Part shown: positions 48,297 through 58,135 of the stretch, piece by piece
Layout of the letters: every line of letters starts with the position of its first letter
How positions within the stretch are numbered: position 1 is the first letter of the stretch
Source of the DNA: Idiomarinaceae bacterium HL-53
GTDB taxonomy: Bacteria; Pseudomonadota; Gammaproteobacteria; Enterobacterales; Alteromonadaceae
Length of the DNA: 64,000 bases
Assembly: GCA_001458075.1 (NCBI GenBank)
Contig: LN899469.1
Span: 1,586,659 to 1,650,658 of the forward strand
Direction: 5' to 3'
Program-made: the position numbers and the translations under genes
The notes under the pieces: generated by a model
What the model was told of the DNA's origin: nothing
The model's database searches: none
Seen by the model: the letters and a program-made list of their open reading frames with translations, nothing else

Positions 48297-48572
48297 ATGA
48301 GTCAGGACCTGATATTTCCGTTACTGCCGAGAAATACCAAGATTGATCTGAATACGGATCGAGATCGTGTTGAGCAGTTGCAGAAAAAACAGAAAATAAA
48401 AGGAGTTCGTCCTGAAGAAGGGGGCGAAACTCAGCATGCGCGTGTTGAAGAGCGGAATCGTCAACAGCAAGAGCAGGGGCGAAAAGAGCGAGAGCAACAG
48501 TCTGAACAAGAAGCTTCCGACAGTTCCGACGAAGATGGCGTCAAAGGGCAAAACTTAGATACGTTTGCTTAG
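48297..48572 (+). CDS. Small charged, disordered protein of unknown function
   Basis: A 91-residue protein with AAAGGAGG upstream, so translation is likely. After a short hydrophobic start (MSQDLIFPLLPRNTKIDLNT) it is Glu/Gln/Arg-rich (ERNRQQQEQGRKEREQQSEQ) and probably disordered or coiled. No family recognised. Divergent from hisL and convergent with the histidine kinase, 23 bases away. Confidence 0.7.
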   Translation: MSQDLIFPLLPRNTKIDLNTDRDRVEQLQKKQKIKGVRPEEGGETQHARVEERNRQQQEQGRKEREQQSEQEASDSSDEDGVKGQNLDTFA

Positions 48573-48595
48573 TTGGCGTGAGCCACGAGGCCAAT

Positions 48596-50566
48596 TTAAA
48601 TTGGGCTAACACGCGGCATAATAATGACAAAGCGAGTTCCCTGTGTGAGCTCGCTTTCTACTTTTATATCTCCATGCAGCTTTTGTCTCACAAGATTGTA
48701 AACAATAGGCATCCCCAAGCCGGTGCCACCCTCATTTCGTTTGGTCGTGAAGAATGGTTCAAATACCTTTTCGAGCACCTCGGCATTCATACCATTTCCG
48801 TTGTCTGCGTACACCAGCTTAATTTGATCACCCGCGACTTTTTCAGCCGATAAAGTGATGGTGCCCGAACGTCCCTCAAAGGCGTGTCGAATGGAATTCG
48901 TTGTCAAATTCGTAATGATCTGTGCCATAGCACCGGGAATTGTCACCATGGTGATCTTATGTTCAACCAGAATTCGGTAATCGACACTCGCACGACGCAA
49001 TTCAATGGAGAGCGTCGACATGATTTCCTCTAGGTACTCGCGTAAGTCAATTTCACGACGCTCCGAGACCATTTGATCGACAGCAACCTGCTTAAAGTTA
49101 CTAATGAGGCGTGCCACACGAGCAAGGTTCTTTTCTGTGAGCGTTAAAGACTCATTCGCCTTACCCAAAAAGCTGTCGAGCTGCTCTTTGGTAAGTTGAC
49201 CGGCTTCAATGGTTTCAATAAGCCTTTCGCGGCGGTCATTTAGCATCGAGGTCGCGGTTAGGGCAACACCTAAGGGCGTGTTAACTTCGTGAGCGACGCC
49301 CGCAACAAGGTTCCCCAGAGCAGCCATTTTTTCAGACTCGACGAGCTTATCTTGTGCGTCATTCAACTCGTGAAGCGCATGCATCAGTTCGTTCGCGGTT
49401 TTACGCTTGTTGGCATACAAAACAATGCTTAGAACAGCGAAAAACAATGCAATCAAGAGACCAATGCCAATGTACAATAAATAGTCTTGCTGTCTTGAAA
49501 TAGTTGCTTCACGGCTCTCAATGAGTTGGAGTTGTGCTTCAATTTCCTCGCGCTGATCTCTCAATTGCTGTTGTTGTGCCGCGAGTACATTACGATTGCT
49601 GGTAATGCGTTCACTTAAAACATCACTTTCTTGTTGACGCTCGTTGAGTAACGCCTCTTTCATATCGAGTTCTTGTTGCTGCGCCGCGAGTAGGTCTTGC
49701 GAGGCTTGGAGCTGTTGTTGGATCATTGCCAATTGTTCTTCACGCATAAGAATGCGATTTCGTTGATCGTCTAGTTCTAATAGCAGGCGATTTAACGTGG
49801 CACGCTGATCGGCAATTGCTTGCTCTCTGTCTTCAATGGTACCGGCCTGCGCGCGAAGTGCATTATCGCGTTCTGTTAATGCTTCCTCTAGCATGGTAAT
49901 GCGCTCGCGTAGCTGCCGATTTTGCGCCGTCGTCTGTGCGAGTTGTGATTCATAATCGTTAATCTGTGCGCTCAATGAGCGGCCCTGAGATTGCTGACGC
50001 CAGAGTGCGACCACCAGTTCCAGTTCGTCTCCGGAGATTTCAAAAATACCGTCTGACGTAATTAAGCCTGCCTGCTCAATACGTTGGCTGTTAACTTGGA
50101 ATGTGAGCTCAGTATTTTCGTTCGAGCTCAAGTTGATCATGGTGCTGCTACGTATATTACCGTTTAAGGTGATCACAAGAATATTATTATTGCGCGCGAG
50201 CGATTCAACTTGGCTAAGAGTGCCCTGTGCTCGTTCGCCAACCACCACAACATCGAGCTGATTGATTTGTGAGGTGCGCACGACGTCACGCACAACAATC
50301 GGCATGTTACGCACATTTTCAATGTTAACCGTGGAGAGTTGGAGCATTACTTCGGAAGAGTCGACAATCCCAACCTGTAAATTTTCTTTCTCGGCCTCAT
50401 TTGGCCAACGAACAAAATCTAGAACCGTGGTAAGGTATGCAGCATAAAGCTCGTGCTCAGTTACATTTTGCACGTTGGCATGTGTTTTCGCCGCGAATAA
50501 AAGGCTAAGACTGGTAATAATTATCAGCGAAACACCAGCAAGACGTTTCTTGCAGCTTCGAATCAT
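48596..50566 (-). CDS. YfiR-like sensor histidine kinase with long coiled coil
   Basis: A 656-residue hybrid. Order: signal peptide (to about THA), a periplasmic YfiR/DUF4154-type domain (YAAYLTTVLDFVRWPNE, VVVVGERAQGTL, IRSSTMINL), a coiled coil of more than 130 residues, one transmembrane helix (LLYIGIGLLIALFFAVLSIV), HisKA with phospho-acceptor His about 426 in GNLVAGVAHEVNTPLG, and HATPase (YADNGNGMN, GGTGLGMPIVYNLV). No receiver domain and no response regulator adjoins. The ATG at 50566 has AAGG 9 bases upstream; starts at 50590 and 50626 are possible. Divergent from yoaA. Confidence 0.85.
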   Translation of the reverse strand: MIRSCKKRLAGVSLIIITSLSLLFAAKTHANVQNVTEHELYAAYLTTVLDFVRWPNEAEKENLQVGIVDSSEVMLQLSTVNIENVRNMPIVVRDVVRTSQINQLDVVVVGERAQGTLSQVESLARNNNILVITLNGNIRSSTMINLSSNENTELTFQVNSQRIEQAGLITSDGIFEISGDELELVVALWRQQSQGRSLSAQINDYESQLAQTTAQNRQLRERITMLEEALTERDNALRAQAGTIEDREQAIADQRATLNRLLLELDDQRNRILMREEQLAMIQQQLQASQDLLAAQQQELDMKEALLNERQQESDVLSERITSNRNVLAAQQQQLRDQREEIEAQLQLIESREATISRQQDYLLYIGIGLLIALFFAVLSIVLYANKRKTANELMHALHELNDAQDKLVESEKMAALGNLVAGVAHEVNTPLGVALTATSMLNDRRERLIETIEAGQLTKEQLDSFLGKANESLTLTEKNLARVARLISNFKQVAVDQMVSERREIDLREYLEEIMSTLSIELRRASVDYRILVEHKITMVTIPGAMAQIITNLTTNSIRHAFEGRSGTITLSAEKVAGDQIKLVYADNGNGMNAEVLEKVFEPFFTTKRNEGGTGLGMPIVYNLVRQKLHGDIKVESELTQGTRFVIIMPRVSPI

Positions 50567-50638
50567 GCGTGTAACCTTGAGTTTTCTCATAACCGCTAAA
50601 ATTAACTTCACGGCAGATATTATCATAATCGTGCTTAT

Positions 50639-52585
50639 ATGACTCGTATTGACAAAATTTTTAGCAAGCAGGGCTTATTGAGTAAAGCGTTGCCACAGTT
50701 CAAGCCGCGCGCTGCACAAAAGCAAATGGCAGAGGCAATCGCAGCACTCACAAAAACCGGTGATCAATTAATCGTGGAAGCCGAAACTGGCACTGGCAAA
50801 ACGTTTGCTTACCTTGCACCCGCATTGTTGCGCAAAGGGAAAGTTATTATTTCTACGGGAACTAGAAATCTACAGGAGCAATTATTTCATCGTGACATGC
50901 CGTTGTTGCGCGATGCATTAGCGCCTGAGCGTATTGTTAAACTTCTGAAAGGGCGCTCGAACTACCTGTGCATCCATCGTTTAGAGCAAGCAATTCGGCA
51001 TCCCAAAGATTTGCGTGAAGACGGCTTAAAGCAACTACAAGCGGTTCGGGTGTGGGCTAACACCACGAAATCCGGAGATGTCGGAGAGCTGTCGTCGTTG
51101 CCTGAAGACGCTATTGTGCTTCCGCAGGTTACAAGCATGCAAAGCAATTGCTTGGGTCGAGATTGTCCACATTTTGAAGACTGTTACTTGGTGAGAGCAA
51201 GAAAGGAAGCTCTAGAAGCTGACATTGTGGTGGTAAATCACCATTTGTTTTGCGCCGATCTAGTTTTAAAAGATACCGGATTTGGTGAGCTGATACCCGA
51301 CGCGGAGTTAGTTGTGTTCGATGAGGCACATCAATTACCAGACATTGCAAGTCAGTATTTCAGCTTGAGCTTTTCAACTCGACAAGTGAGCGATTTATGC
51401 CAAGACGTTGAAGTGCTTTATCGAACTGTACTCAAAGATGCGAAGGCAGTCTCACAAATGGCCGCGCAGGTTGACCGCGCGGCGAAGGAGATAAGACTGA
51501 CGTTTGCTCCTGATCCGGAGCGAGGAAATCTTCGGGAAGCACTCTCAAAAACAGACTTTCAAGCAGCTCTGCAAGCGCTTGAGGAGCAGTTAGAAAGGTT
51601 TGAGGCAATTGCTAAAACCCAATTAGGCCGAGATAAAGGTTTTGATAGTTGTGTAGAGCGAATCAAATATTTGCGTTCGCAATTAGAGTTGGTCTTCAAT
51701 ACACAACCTGTCGGTTACAGTTATTGGTATGAAACCTCGCCTCGCCAGGCGACCTTTCATCGAACGCCTCTGTCAGTGGCGGAGCCCTTTGCAAAAGCGA
51801 TGGAGGAGCATCCGGCACGGTGGGTTTTTACCTCTGCAACATTGACCGTGAATCACGATTTTCAGTTTTTTGCACAACGATTGGGCCTTGCCGCGGCGCA
51901 AACGATGTCCCTCGCCAGCCCGTTTGATTACCAGAAGCAAGCGGTTCTCTGTTTGCCTCGGTATCTTCCCGAACCCAACGATCGAAATATGCAACAACAT
52001 CTGGCGAAAATTGCGTTGCAGGTGGTAGAGGCGAATGCGGGGGGCACGTTTTTATTGTTCACAAGTTACCGCATGTTGCATCATGTTGCTGATTTATTGG
52101 CGGAAAAACTAGACCGAGCGGTATTGGTGCAAGGTGATGTACCCAAAAGACAGTTACTCGCTGAGTTCAGTGACGCCGGGAATGCGGTGTTGTTGGGAAC
52201 CAGTTCATTTTGGGAAGGCGTCGATGTGCCCGGCAATACCCTAAGATGCGTACTAATAGATAAATTACCCTTCGCATCTCCAGACGATCCGCTTTTGCAA
52301 GCGTATATGGAAGATTGTCGTCGCAAGGGCTTAGATCCATTTCAAACAGTGCAACTCCCCCAAGCGGTCATTGCTATGAAGCAAGGGGCGGGGCGCTTAG
52401 TGAGGTCGGTCGATGACGAAGGCGTGCTCATTGTTTGTGACAACCGGCTTGTAACGCGCGCCTACGGGCAGCTCTTTTTGAATAGCTTACCGCCGATGAG
52501 GCGCACTAGAGATCTTAATTTGGCGCTTTCCTTTTTACAAAACATGACGAATATTGAGAAAGAAGAAACAGAAACGGAGAATTGA
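50639..52585 (+). CDS. yoaA: DinG-family ATP-dependent helicase YoaA
   Basis: A 648-residue superfamily 2 helicase of the XPD/DinG type. Walker A EAETGTGKTFAYLAP (about 47), iron-sulfur cysteines SNYLC and SNCLGRDCPHFEDCY (about 110-185), DEAH box VVFDEAHQLP and later GTSSFWEGVDVPGN and MKQGAGRLVRSVDD. In E. coli YoaA works with HolC, whose gene opens this window, in replication repair. The order yoaA-tsaB-slp-fadD-rnd matches E. coli. Confidence 0.93.
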   Translation: MTRIDKIFSKQGLLSKALPQFKPRAAQKQMAEAIAALTKTGDQLIVEAETGTGKTFAYLAPALLRKGKVIISTGTRNLQEQLFHRDMPLLRDALAPERIVKLLKGRSNYLCIHRLEQAIRHPKDLREDGLKQLQAVRVWANTTKSGDVGELSSLPEDAIVLPQVTSMQSNCLGRDCPHFEDCYLVRARKEALEADIVVVNHHLFCADLVLKDTGFGELIPDAELVVFDEAHQLPDIASQYFSLSFSTRQVSDLCQDVEVLYRTVLKDAKAVSQMAAQVDRAAKEIRLTFAPDPERGNLREALSKTDFQAALQALEEQLERFEAIAKTQLGRDKGFDSCVERIKYLRSQLELVFNTQPVGYSYWYETSPRQATFHRTPLSVAEPFAKAMEEHPARWVFTSATLTVNHDFQFFAQRLGLAAAQTMSLASPFDYQKQAVLCLPRYLPEPNDRNMQQHLAKIALQVVEANAGGTFLLFTSYRMLHHVADLLAEKLDRAVLVQGDVPKRQLLAEFSDAGNAVLLGTSSFWEGVDVPGNTLRCVLIDKLPFASPDDPLLQAYMEDCRRKGLDPFQTVQLPQAVIAMKQGAGRLVRSVDDEGVLIVCDNRLVTRAYGQLFLNSLPPMRRTRDLNLALSFLQNMTNIEKEETETEN

Positions 52586-52588
52586 TAC

Positions 52589-53302
52589 GTGCGATTATTA
52601 GCCATCGATACCGCAACAGAATACTGTTCCGTTGCGCACTCTGACGAAAAGACCATCATTTATCGTGGCAGGGAAGCACCGCGTGAACATGCCGAGTTGG
52701 TGTTGCCGTTTGTTCAGGAAATATTGGCAGAAGCCGGCATGGCATTGGGTGACCTAGAGGGGCTTGTGTTGGGAAAGGGTCCAGGCTCATTTACCGGAGT
52801 GCGCATTACCGCGAGCTTAGGTCAGGGGTTGGCGTTCTCGCAGGGGTTACCTGTGGTTGGTATTTCAAGCTTACAAGCTATGGCGCAACAAGCCTATCGT
52901 TTGCATGATGCAACTCACGTAATTGCCGCTATCGACGCACGAATGGGCGAGGTGTACGTTGGAACTTACAAGCTTGAAGAAGGTCTGATGAAGCAGCAAG
53001 GAGAAGAACGCGTACTTAAGCCTGAAGCAGTTACTGAGTATATGAAAGACCACGCAAATGAACGGGCAACTTGGTTTGGTGTGGGCACTGGCTGGGTAAC
53101 CTATGAGCGCGAGTTAGTAGAGGCGTGTGAAATGTTAGGCGCAATAGAATTATCTCACTCGGTGCGGTTTCCTCATGCAATGGATATGTTGGCGCTAGGG
53201 TTAGCCGCATTCAATCGGGGTGAAGACGTTGCAGCAGAGTCGTTTCAAGTGCATTATGTGAGAGACGAAGTGACTTGGCAAAAGCTTCCGGGTAGAAGCT
53301 AA
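52589..53302 (+). CDS. tsaB: tRNA t6A modification protein TsaB
   Basis: A 237-residue ASKHA-fold protein (MRLLAIDTATEYCSVAHSDE, GKGPGSFTGVRITASLGQGL) that holds TsaD in the threonylcarbamoyladenosine complex. The start is GTG, three bases after the yoaA stop. The frame is intact and complete. Confidence 0.94.
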   Translation: MRLLAIDTATEYCSVAHSDEKTIIYRGREAPREHAELVLPFVQEILAEAGMALGDLEGLVLGKGPGSFTGVRITASLGQGLAFSQGLPVVGISSLQAMAQQAYRLHDATHVIAAIDARMGEVYVGTYKLEEGLMKQQGEERVLKPEAVTEYMKDHANERATWFGVGTGWVTYERELVEACEMLGAIELSHSVRFPHAMDMLALGLAAFNRGEDVAAESFQVHYVRDEVTWQKLPGRS

Positions 53303-53340
53303 GTTGAGCGCTGTAACACAGTTCTTAAGAGCAAGGTTCG

Positions 53341-53634
53341 ATGATTAACGCGACCGATTTTTCACCCTTCAATGTGGCACCGCAAAGAAGTGCTCCGAAT
53401 GCTCCGAATGTTCGTAAGGAACAAGAGGCAGGTGCGGACGCGACGCGCGCCCCCCAAACAGCAAAAGAGACCCAAGGGCAGCGGTTTGAAGCAGCACTTG
53501 TAGAGCGTGAGCAACTTGCTTACGACGCACCAGGCCGCCAGCAACAGTCTGCGATTGGTCGGTATGGTGAAGTCGCGAATTTTGCGCGACGAGATGAAAT
53601 TCAGCAAATGGTAGGTGTAGATATTTACATCTAG
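53341..53634 (+). CDS. Small protein of unknown function after tsaB
   Basis: A 97-residue protein starting MINATDFSPFNVAPQRSAPN. The first 50 residues are low-complexity (Ala/Gln/Glu/Pro); the conserved-looking part is the end, LAYDAPGRQQQSAIGRYGEV and FARRDEIQQMVGVDIYI. I recall similar unnamed proteins in marine gammaproteobacteria, with no function known. A weak ribosome site (AAGG) lies upstream. Confidence 0.7.
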   Translation: MINATDFSPFNVAPQRSAPNAPNVRKEQEAGADATRAPQTAKETQGQRFEAALVEREQLAYDAPGRQQQSAIGRYGEVANFARRDEIQQMVGVDIYI

Positions 53635-53663
53635 CAGCGGCACTAGGCAGTGAGAGGTGACCA

Positions 53664-54323
53664 ATGAAGTCTCAACATGGTGAAAAAAAGTTAAACAGAT
53701 GGACTCAGTGGCTGGTTGTAGCACTTGGTCTTATGCTCTTGAGTGGTTGTGCAAGCCGGCTTCCAGAGGAACTACGTAGCGACGAGAAGCAACTAGTGAG
53801 CTTCCCACAGCTATTGCAAGAACCAGAGACTCATGTTGGTTCGCCTACGCGTTTAGGTGGCCTCATTGCAAATGTTCAGAATTTGAATGAAAGCTCTGTG
53901 ATTGAAGTCGTGCAATTTGAATTGAATGGCTATGGTCGTCCACATATTACTGAGGAAAGCCCAGGGCGTTTTCGTATCCGAGTGAATGGATTTATCGATC
54001 CTGAAATTTACAAGCAGGGTCGAGAAGTTTCTGTATTTGGTCTGTTCTCGGGGTTAGAGGCCGGAGAAATTGGCGAGTTCGATTATGCGTTTCCGGTGAT
54101 CGAAAGCGAGGGGCTGAAACTTTGGTCTGAGCGAACGGAACGTCAGCGTGTCGACGTGATGTTCTATAATTCGTATCCTTCTTATCGTTTCCGATTTTGG
54201 GGTCCTCACCCTTATCTACCCGTTTATGGTGACCAACCCGCAAAGCAACCGACCATTCAACAAGGGCCTAGACAGCAAGGAACGAGAGAGCGTTCGAGCG
54301 GCGGTCGCTCCAATCAACAATGA
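53664..54323 (+). CDS. Slp-family outer-membrane lipoprotein
   Basis: A 219-residue protein with signal VVALGLMLLSGC (lipobox, Cys29) and the Slp domain (HVGSPTRLGGLIANVQNLN, FRIRVNGFIDPEIYKQGREV). Slp/YeaY proteins are starvation- or sigma-E-related lipoproteins in E. coli; the place before fadD is the yeaY position. The C-terminus is a Gln/Arg-rich disordered tail. ATGA overlap with the hydrolase. Confidence 0.88.
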   Translation: MKSQHGEKKLNRWTQWLVVALGLMLLSGCASRLPEELRSDEKQLVSFPQLLQEPETHVGSPTRLGGLIANVQNLNESSVIEVVQFELNGYGRPHITEESPGRFRIRVNGFIDPEIYKQGREVSVFGLFSGLEAGEIGEFDYAFPVIESEGLKLWSERTERQRVDVMFYNSYPSYRFRFWGPHPYLPVYGDQPAKQPTIQQGPRQQGTRERSSGGRSNQQ

Positions 54324-55195
54324 GAGAACTTAGAATAGAAGCGGCGCACATTGAGTTAGCCGCTTTTTCATCTGCACCGATTTCTGAATTTAATCCTCAA
54401 GAGCCCGTAATTATTGCATTGCATGGTTGGCTAGATAATGCATTAAGCCTCACGCCTCTTCTCACCGAACTTGAAAGCCAAAGTCGCCAAGAACAAATCA
54501 CTCAGCAGTGGCTCGCGCTCGACCTTCCCGGTCATGGGCATTCAGAGCATCGGCCTGTCGGCGTCTATTACTACTTCTCAGAGTGGGCAATGGATATTGC
54601 CAAACTGATTCATGAGCAAGGTTGGCAAAATGTGGTGCTTGTCGGTCATAGTATGGGAGGGTTCATCGCGCAACTGGTCGCGGTTGTGATCCCTGATTTG
54701 ATTAAATCCGTTTTTCTTATTGAAGCTTTGGGTTTACTCACCTACGCTGAAGATGAAACTGCGCTCAAATTACGCGAAGCATTTCTTTCCAGGCGTGCGT
54801 TAGAGGACAAGAGCGCTCCGCAATATGACGACGCCGAGCGATTGGTAAACGCGAGGGCTGCTCATAATTCGATTGCGGCAGTTTTGATTAAGCCGGTGGT
54901 CATGAGAAACTTAGCGTGTAAGGACGGGGTGTGGCAATGGCGTATCGATCCTCGCTTGCGGTTAGGTTCACCATTTCGGTATTCAATCGGCCAAGTAAAC
55001 GACTTAATGGCGTCGATACAATGTCCGCTCGCATTAATAAGAGGAACGAGCGGTTTTAAAGATTTAGATAAGGCGCTCGAGCGCTGGGGTGAACGAGTTT
55101 CAGTGCTTTGGGTAGAAGGCGGTCACCATGTGCATTTGGAGCAACCTAAGCAAGTTGCTGAGCACTTAAACGCATTTCTTGGGCGTCCAATCTGA
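54320..55195 (+). CDS. Alpha/beta hydrolase upstream of fadD
   Basis: A 291-residue hydrolase: oxyanion loop IIALHGWLDNALSLTPL, nucleophile elbow LVGHSMGGFIAQL (serine about 114), histidine in VEGGHHVHLEQP. Looks like an esterase or epoxide-hydrolase-like enzyme. Translationally coupled to the slp gene, and not present at this locus in E. coli. A role in lipid or ester hydrolysis feeding FadD is inferred only from position. Confidence 0.82.
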   Translation: MRELRIEAAHIELAAFSSAPISEFNPQEPVIIALHGWLDNALSLTPLLTELESQSRQEQITQQWLALDLPGHGHSEHRPVGVYYYFSEWAMDIAKLIHEQGWQNVVLVGHSMGGFIAQLVAVVIPDLIKSVFLIEALGLLTYAEDETALKLREAFLSRRALEDKSAPQYDDAERLVNARAAHNSIAAVLIKPVVMRNLACKDGVWQWRIDPRLRLGSPFRYSIGQVNDLMASIQCPLALIRGTSGFKDLDKALERWGERVSVLWVEGGHHVHLEQPKQVAEHLNAFLGRPI

Positions 55196-55207
55196 AGAAC
55201 TAGGATT

Positions 55208-55224
55208 CACTGGTCGGATATGCG
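55208..55224 (+). promoter_or_regulatory. FadR-like operator upstream of fadD
   Basis: CACTGGTCGGATATGCG aligns with the FadR consensus AACTGGTCNGACNNGTT, with the left half ACTGGTC intact and the right half partly degenerate. It lies about 95 bases before the fadD start. Confidence 0.5.
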
Positions 55225-55318
55225 AAGATATCGGCCATATTGAGTCAGGAGTCGGTTTTTGAGCCGCTGCTGATGAGCGAAAAATTAAAATAAGATGCAA
55301 AATGCAGGAGCTGAAACT

Positions 55319-56983
55319 GTGGATAAAACTTGGCTAAAACGCTATCCGAACGGCGTAGCATCAGAAATCGATCCAGATCATTACTCTTCACTTGTCGACA
55401 TTTTTGAAGAAAGTGTCGAAAAATACGGTGATAACGACGCATTCGTGAATATGGACAAAGTGATCAGCTTCAACGAGTTAGATCGCCTCTCGGCCCAGTT
55501 TGCGGCTTACTTACAGGGTATAGGCCTCAAAAAAGGTGATGCAGTTGCCATTATGATGCCGAACGTTTTGCAATACCCAGTGGCAATTTTCGGTGTATTG
55601 CGCGCAGGCATGGTGGTGGTCAACGTAAACCCCTTATATACCGCTCGCGAATTAAAGCATCAATTAACCGACTCGGGTGCAAAAGCGATTGTTATATTGA
55701 AAAACTTTGCAACCACCCTGCAAAAAATCCAAAAAGACGTAAACCTAGACAAAGTCATTTTGACAGGATTAGGTGATCTCTTACCGACACCGAAGCGCTG
55801 GATAGTAAATTTTGTGGTTCGCTATGTGAAGAAGATGGTGCCAGCCTATTCACTGGAGAACACCATTGAATTTAATGCCGCACTAGCTGCAGGCGAGGGC
55901 AAGAAGCCTGAGCGTCCAGAAGTAACTGGCGACGACCTCGCATTCTTACAGTACACAGGCGGTACTACAGGGGTTTCAAAAGGTGCCATGCTCACGCACA
56001 GAAACATGGTTGCGAATTTAGAGCAAGTGTCTGCCATGGTGCAGCCGCTCGTAGAGGATGGCAAAGAAGTGATTATCACGGCGTTGCCGCTCTACCACAT
56101 CTTCGCACTAACAGCGAATTGCTTAACGTTCATTAAGCATGGTGGCGCAAATATTCTGATCACGAATCCGCGCGATATGCCAGGTTTCGTAAAAGAGCTC
56201 GGGAAACATAAGTTTTCAGTGATCTCCGGTGTGAATACGCTGTTCAACGGTTTATTAAATACCCCTGGCTTCAGCGACTTAGATTTTAGTAAGCTCAAAG
56301 TAGCGCTCGGTGGCGGCATGGCAGTGCAGCGTGCTGTAGCCGAACATTGGGAGAAAGTAACAGGTTCCACTTTACTTGAAGGTTATGGTTTAACTGAGTG
56401 TTCTCCAGTAGTAACAGTCAACCCATACGACATCGAGCACTATACCGGTAGTATCGGTGTACCGGTTCCTTCTACTGATGTAAAAATTGTCGATGAAGAA
56501 GGGAATGAAGTTCCGATGGGAGAACCTGGCGAGATTCTTGTGCGAGGTCCGCAGGTGATGGTCGGTTACTTAGGCCGCCCTGAAGCGACCGCAGAGGCAA
56601 TCAAGGATGGCTGGTTCGCGACGGGTGACATGGGTACCGTCGACGAGCATGGCTTCTTCCGCATCGTCGATCGGAAAAAAGATATGATTCTTGTGTCGGG
56701 CTTCAATGTTTATCCAAACGAGATTGAAGACGTTGTTGCAAGCCATCCAAAAGTACTTGAAGTGGCTGCAGTTGGCGTCCCACATGAGTCTTCTGGTGAA
56801 GTTGTGAAAATCTTTGTGGTGAAGAAAGACAATTCGTTGGACGAAAAGGAATTACGCGAGTATTGCCGTGAAAATCTCACCGCATATAAGGTACCTAAAC
56901 TCATTGAATTCCGCGCGGAATTACCGAAAACGAATGTAGGTAAAATTCTGCGTAGGGAGTTAAGAGACGAACATAAAGAATGA
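55319..56983 (+). CDS. fadD: Long-chain fatty-acid--CoA ligase FadD
   Basis: A 554-residue adenylating enzyme that activates exogenous fatty acids at the inner membrane. AMP-binding motif [13 protein letters not shown]5 motif [11 protein letters not shown], then WFATGDMG and FadD-specific [20 protein letters not shown]. The longest frame starts at ATG 55295, but the GTG at 55319 has AGGAG 8 bases upstream and gives [10 protein letters not shown], aligned with E. coli MKKVWLNRYP; GTG is preferred. ATGA overlap with rnd. Confidence 0.95.
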   Translation: MDKTWLKRYPNGVASEIDPDHYSSLVDIFEESVEKYGDNDAFVNMDKVISFNELDRLSAQFAAYLQGIGLKKGDAVAIMMPNVLQYPVAIFGVLRAGMVVVNVNPLYTARELKHQLTDSGAKAIVILKNFATTLQKIQKDVNLDKVILTGLGDLLPTPKRWIVNFVVRYVKKMVPAYSLENTIEFNAALAAGEGKKPERPEVTGDDLAFLQYTGGTTGVSKGAMLTHRNMVANLEQVSAMVQPLVEDGKEVIITALPLYHIFALTANCLTFIKHGGANILITNPRDMPGFVKELGKHKFSVISGVNTLFNGLLNTPGFSDLDFSKLKVALGGGMAVQRAVAEHWEKVTGSTLLEGYGLTECSPVVTVNPYDIEHYTGSIGVPVPSTDVKIVDEEGNEVPMGEPGEILVRGPQVMVGYLGRPEATAEAIKDGWFATGDMGTVDEHGFFRIVDRKKDMILVSGFNVYPNEIEDVVASHPKVLEVAAVGVPHESSGEVVKIFVVKKDNSLDEKELREYCRENLTAYKVPKLIEFRAELPKTNVGKILRRELRDEHKE

Positions 56984-58122
56984 CGTTTAAATATGAGAAA
57001 ATTAACGCCACCAAAGACTTGGTGGCGTTTTGCGATCTGGCGAGTGAAAAAAACTGGTTAGCTTTAGACACAGAGTTTGTTCGTACCAAAACCTACTTTG
57101 CGCATCTAGGTTTGGTGCAGTTGGCAACCGATATGCATTGCGCGATTGTTGATCCGCTAGAAGTAGAAAACCTCGAGCCATTATGGAACTTAATCTCTCA
57201 ACCTGAGCTGCTGACAGTAATGCATGCGGCAGGAGAGGATATTGAGATTATTCGCAATAAACACGCAAATGCACCGTCGCGCATGTTCGACACTCAAGTC
57301 GCATGGTCGTTCTTGTCGGGGGGTGACCAAATTGGTTATGCAGGGCTGATAGAAAAGTTATGCAATGTAACACTCGATAAGTCGCTCTCTCGTACGGATT
57401 GGATGGCACGTCCGTTAAGCGCTGCTCAGCTAGATTACGCAGCAGCAGATACTTTTTACCTGGCAAAGATCTTCCCAGAGCTCAAACAACAAATTGAAAG
57501 CTCACCATGGTATGAGTTGTTTTTGCAAGAATGCGAATTCCAACTAAATAAACGCTCGCGCTCGGTGAAACCGGAGTTTGCATGGTATGAAGTAGGCGTT
57601 TATACCCAAATGCAAGGTGTGCAACGAGCTATACTTGCTGAGTTAGCGAAGTGGCGGCTTGCCACTGCACAACGCGAGAACATCGCCCTGCCATTTTTAG
57701 TAAAAGATGCGGTGTTAGCCGATATTGCGAAACAACAACCCGCTCATAAAGCGGCACTTGCAAAAATAGAGGGATTACATCCAAGCATTTTGCGCAAGCG
57801 TGGCGACGATATACTTGCCGCGATAGCCAAAGGTAGCGCTTTAGCGGAAGCGGATTGGCCTCCGCTGACTCCGCGACTTGACGACCATAGTGCTTACAAA
57901 GCGTGGTTCAAGAAGGCTAAAAATATTGTAAATGAGGTTTCTCAAACGCTGCAGGTTGCTCCGCAACTGTTAGGCTCAAGGAAGCAAATTAATGAAATAT
58001 TTGTCTGGAGCCAATTTATTCCGGCAACACAAAGAGCATTGCTTCCCACACCTGAGCTTTTACAAAGCTGGCGTGCGGAGCACGTGGGGCGTAAACTGTT
58101 TGCGTTAGCGGAAAGCTTATAA
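56980..58122 (+). CDS. rnd: Ribonuclease D
   Basis: A 380-residue DEDD 3'-5' exoribonuclease that trims tRNA precursors. Exo motifs: [30 protein letters not shown] and [16 protein letters not shown] domains follow. Coupled to fadD as in E. coli. Confidence 0.95.
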   Translation: MTFKYEKINATKDLVAFCDLASEKNWLALDTEFVRTKTYFAHLGLVQLATDMHCAIVDPLEVENLEPLWNLISQPELLTVMHAAGEDIEIIRNKHANAPSRMFDTQVAWSFLSGGDQIGYAGLIEKLCNVTLDKSLSRTDWMARPLSAAQLDYAAADTFYLAKIFPELKQQIESSPWYELFLQECEFQLNKRSRSVKPEFAWYEVGVYTQMQGVQRAILAELAKWRLATAQRENIALPFLVKDAVLADIAKQQPAHKAALAKIEGLHPSILRKRGDDILAAIAKGSALAEADWPPLTPRLDDHSAYKAWFKKAKNIVNEVSQTLQVAPQLLGSRKQINEIFVWSQFIPATQRALLPTPELLQSWRAEHVGRKLFALAESL

Positions 58123-58135
58123 AGCGGCGTCGATT

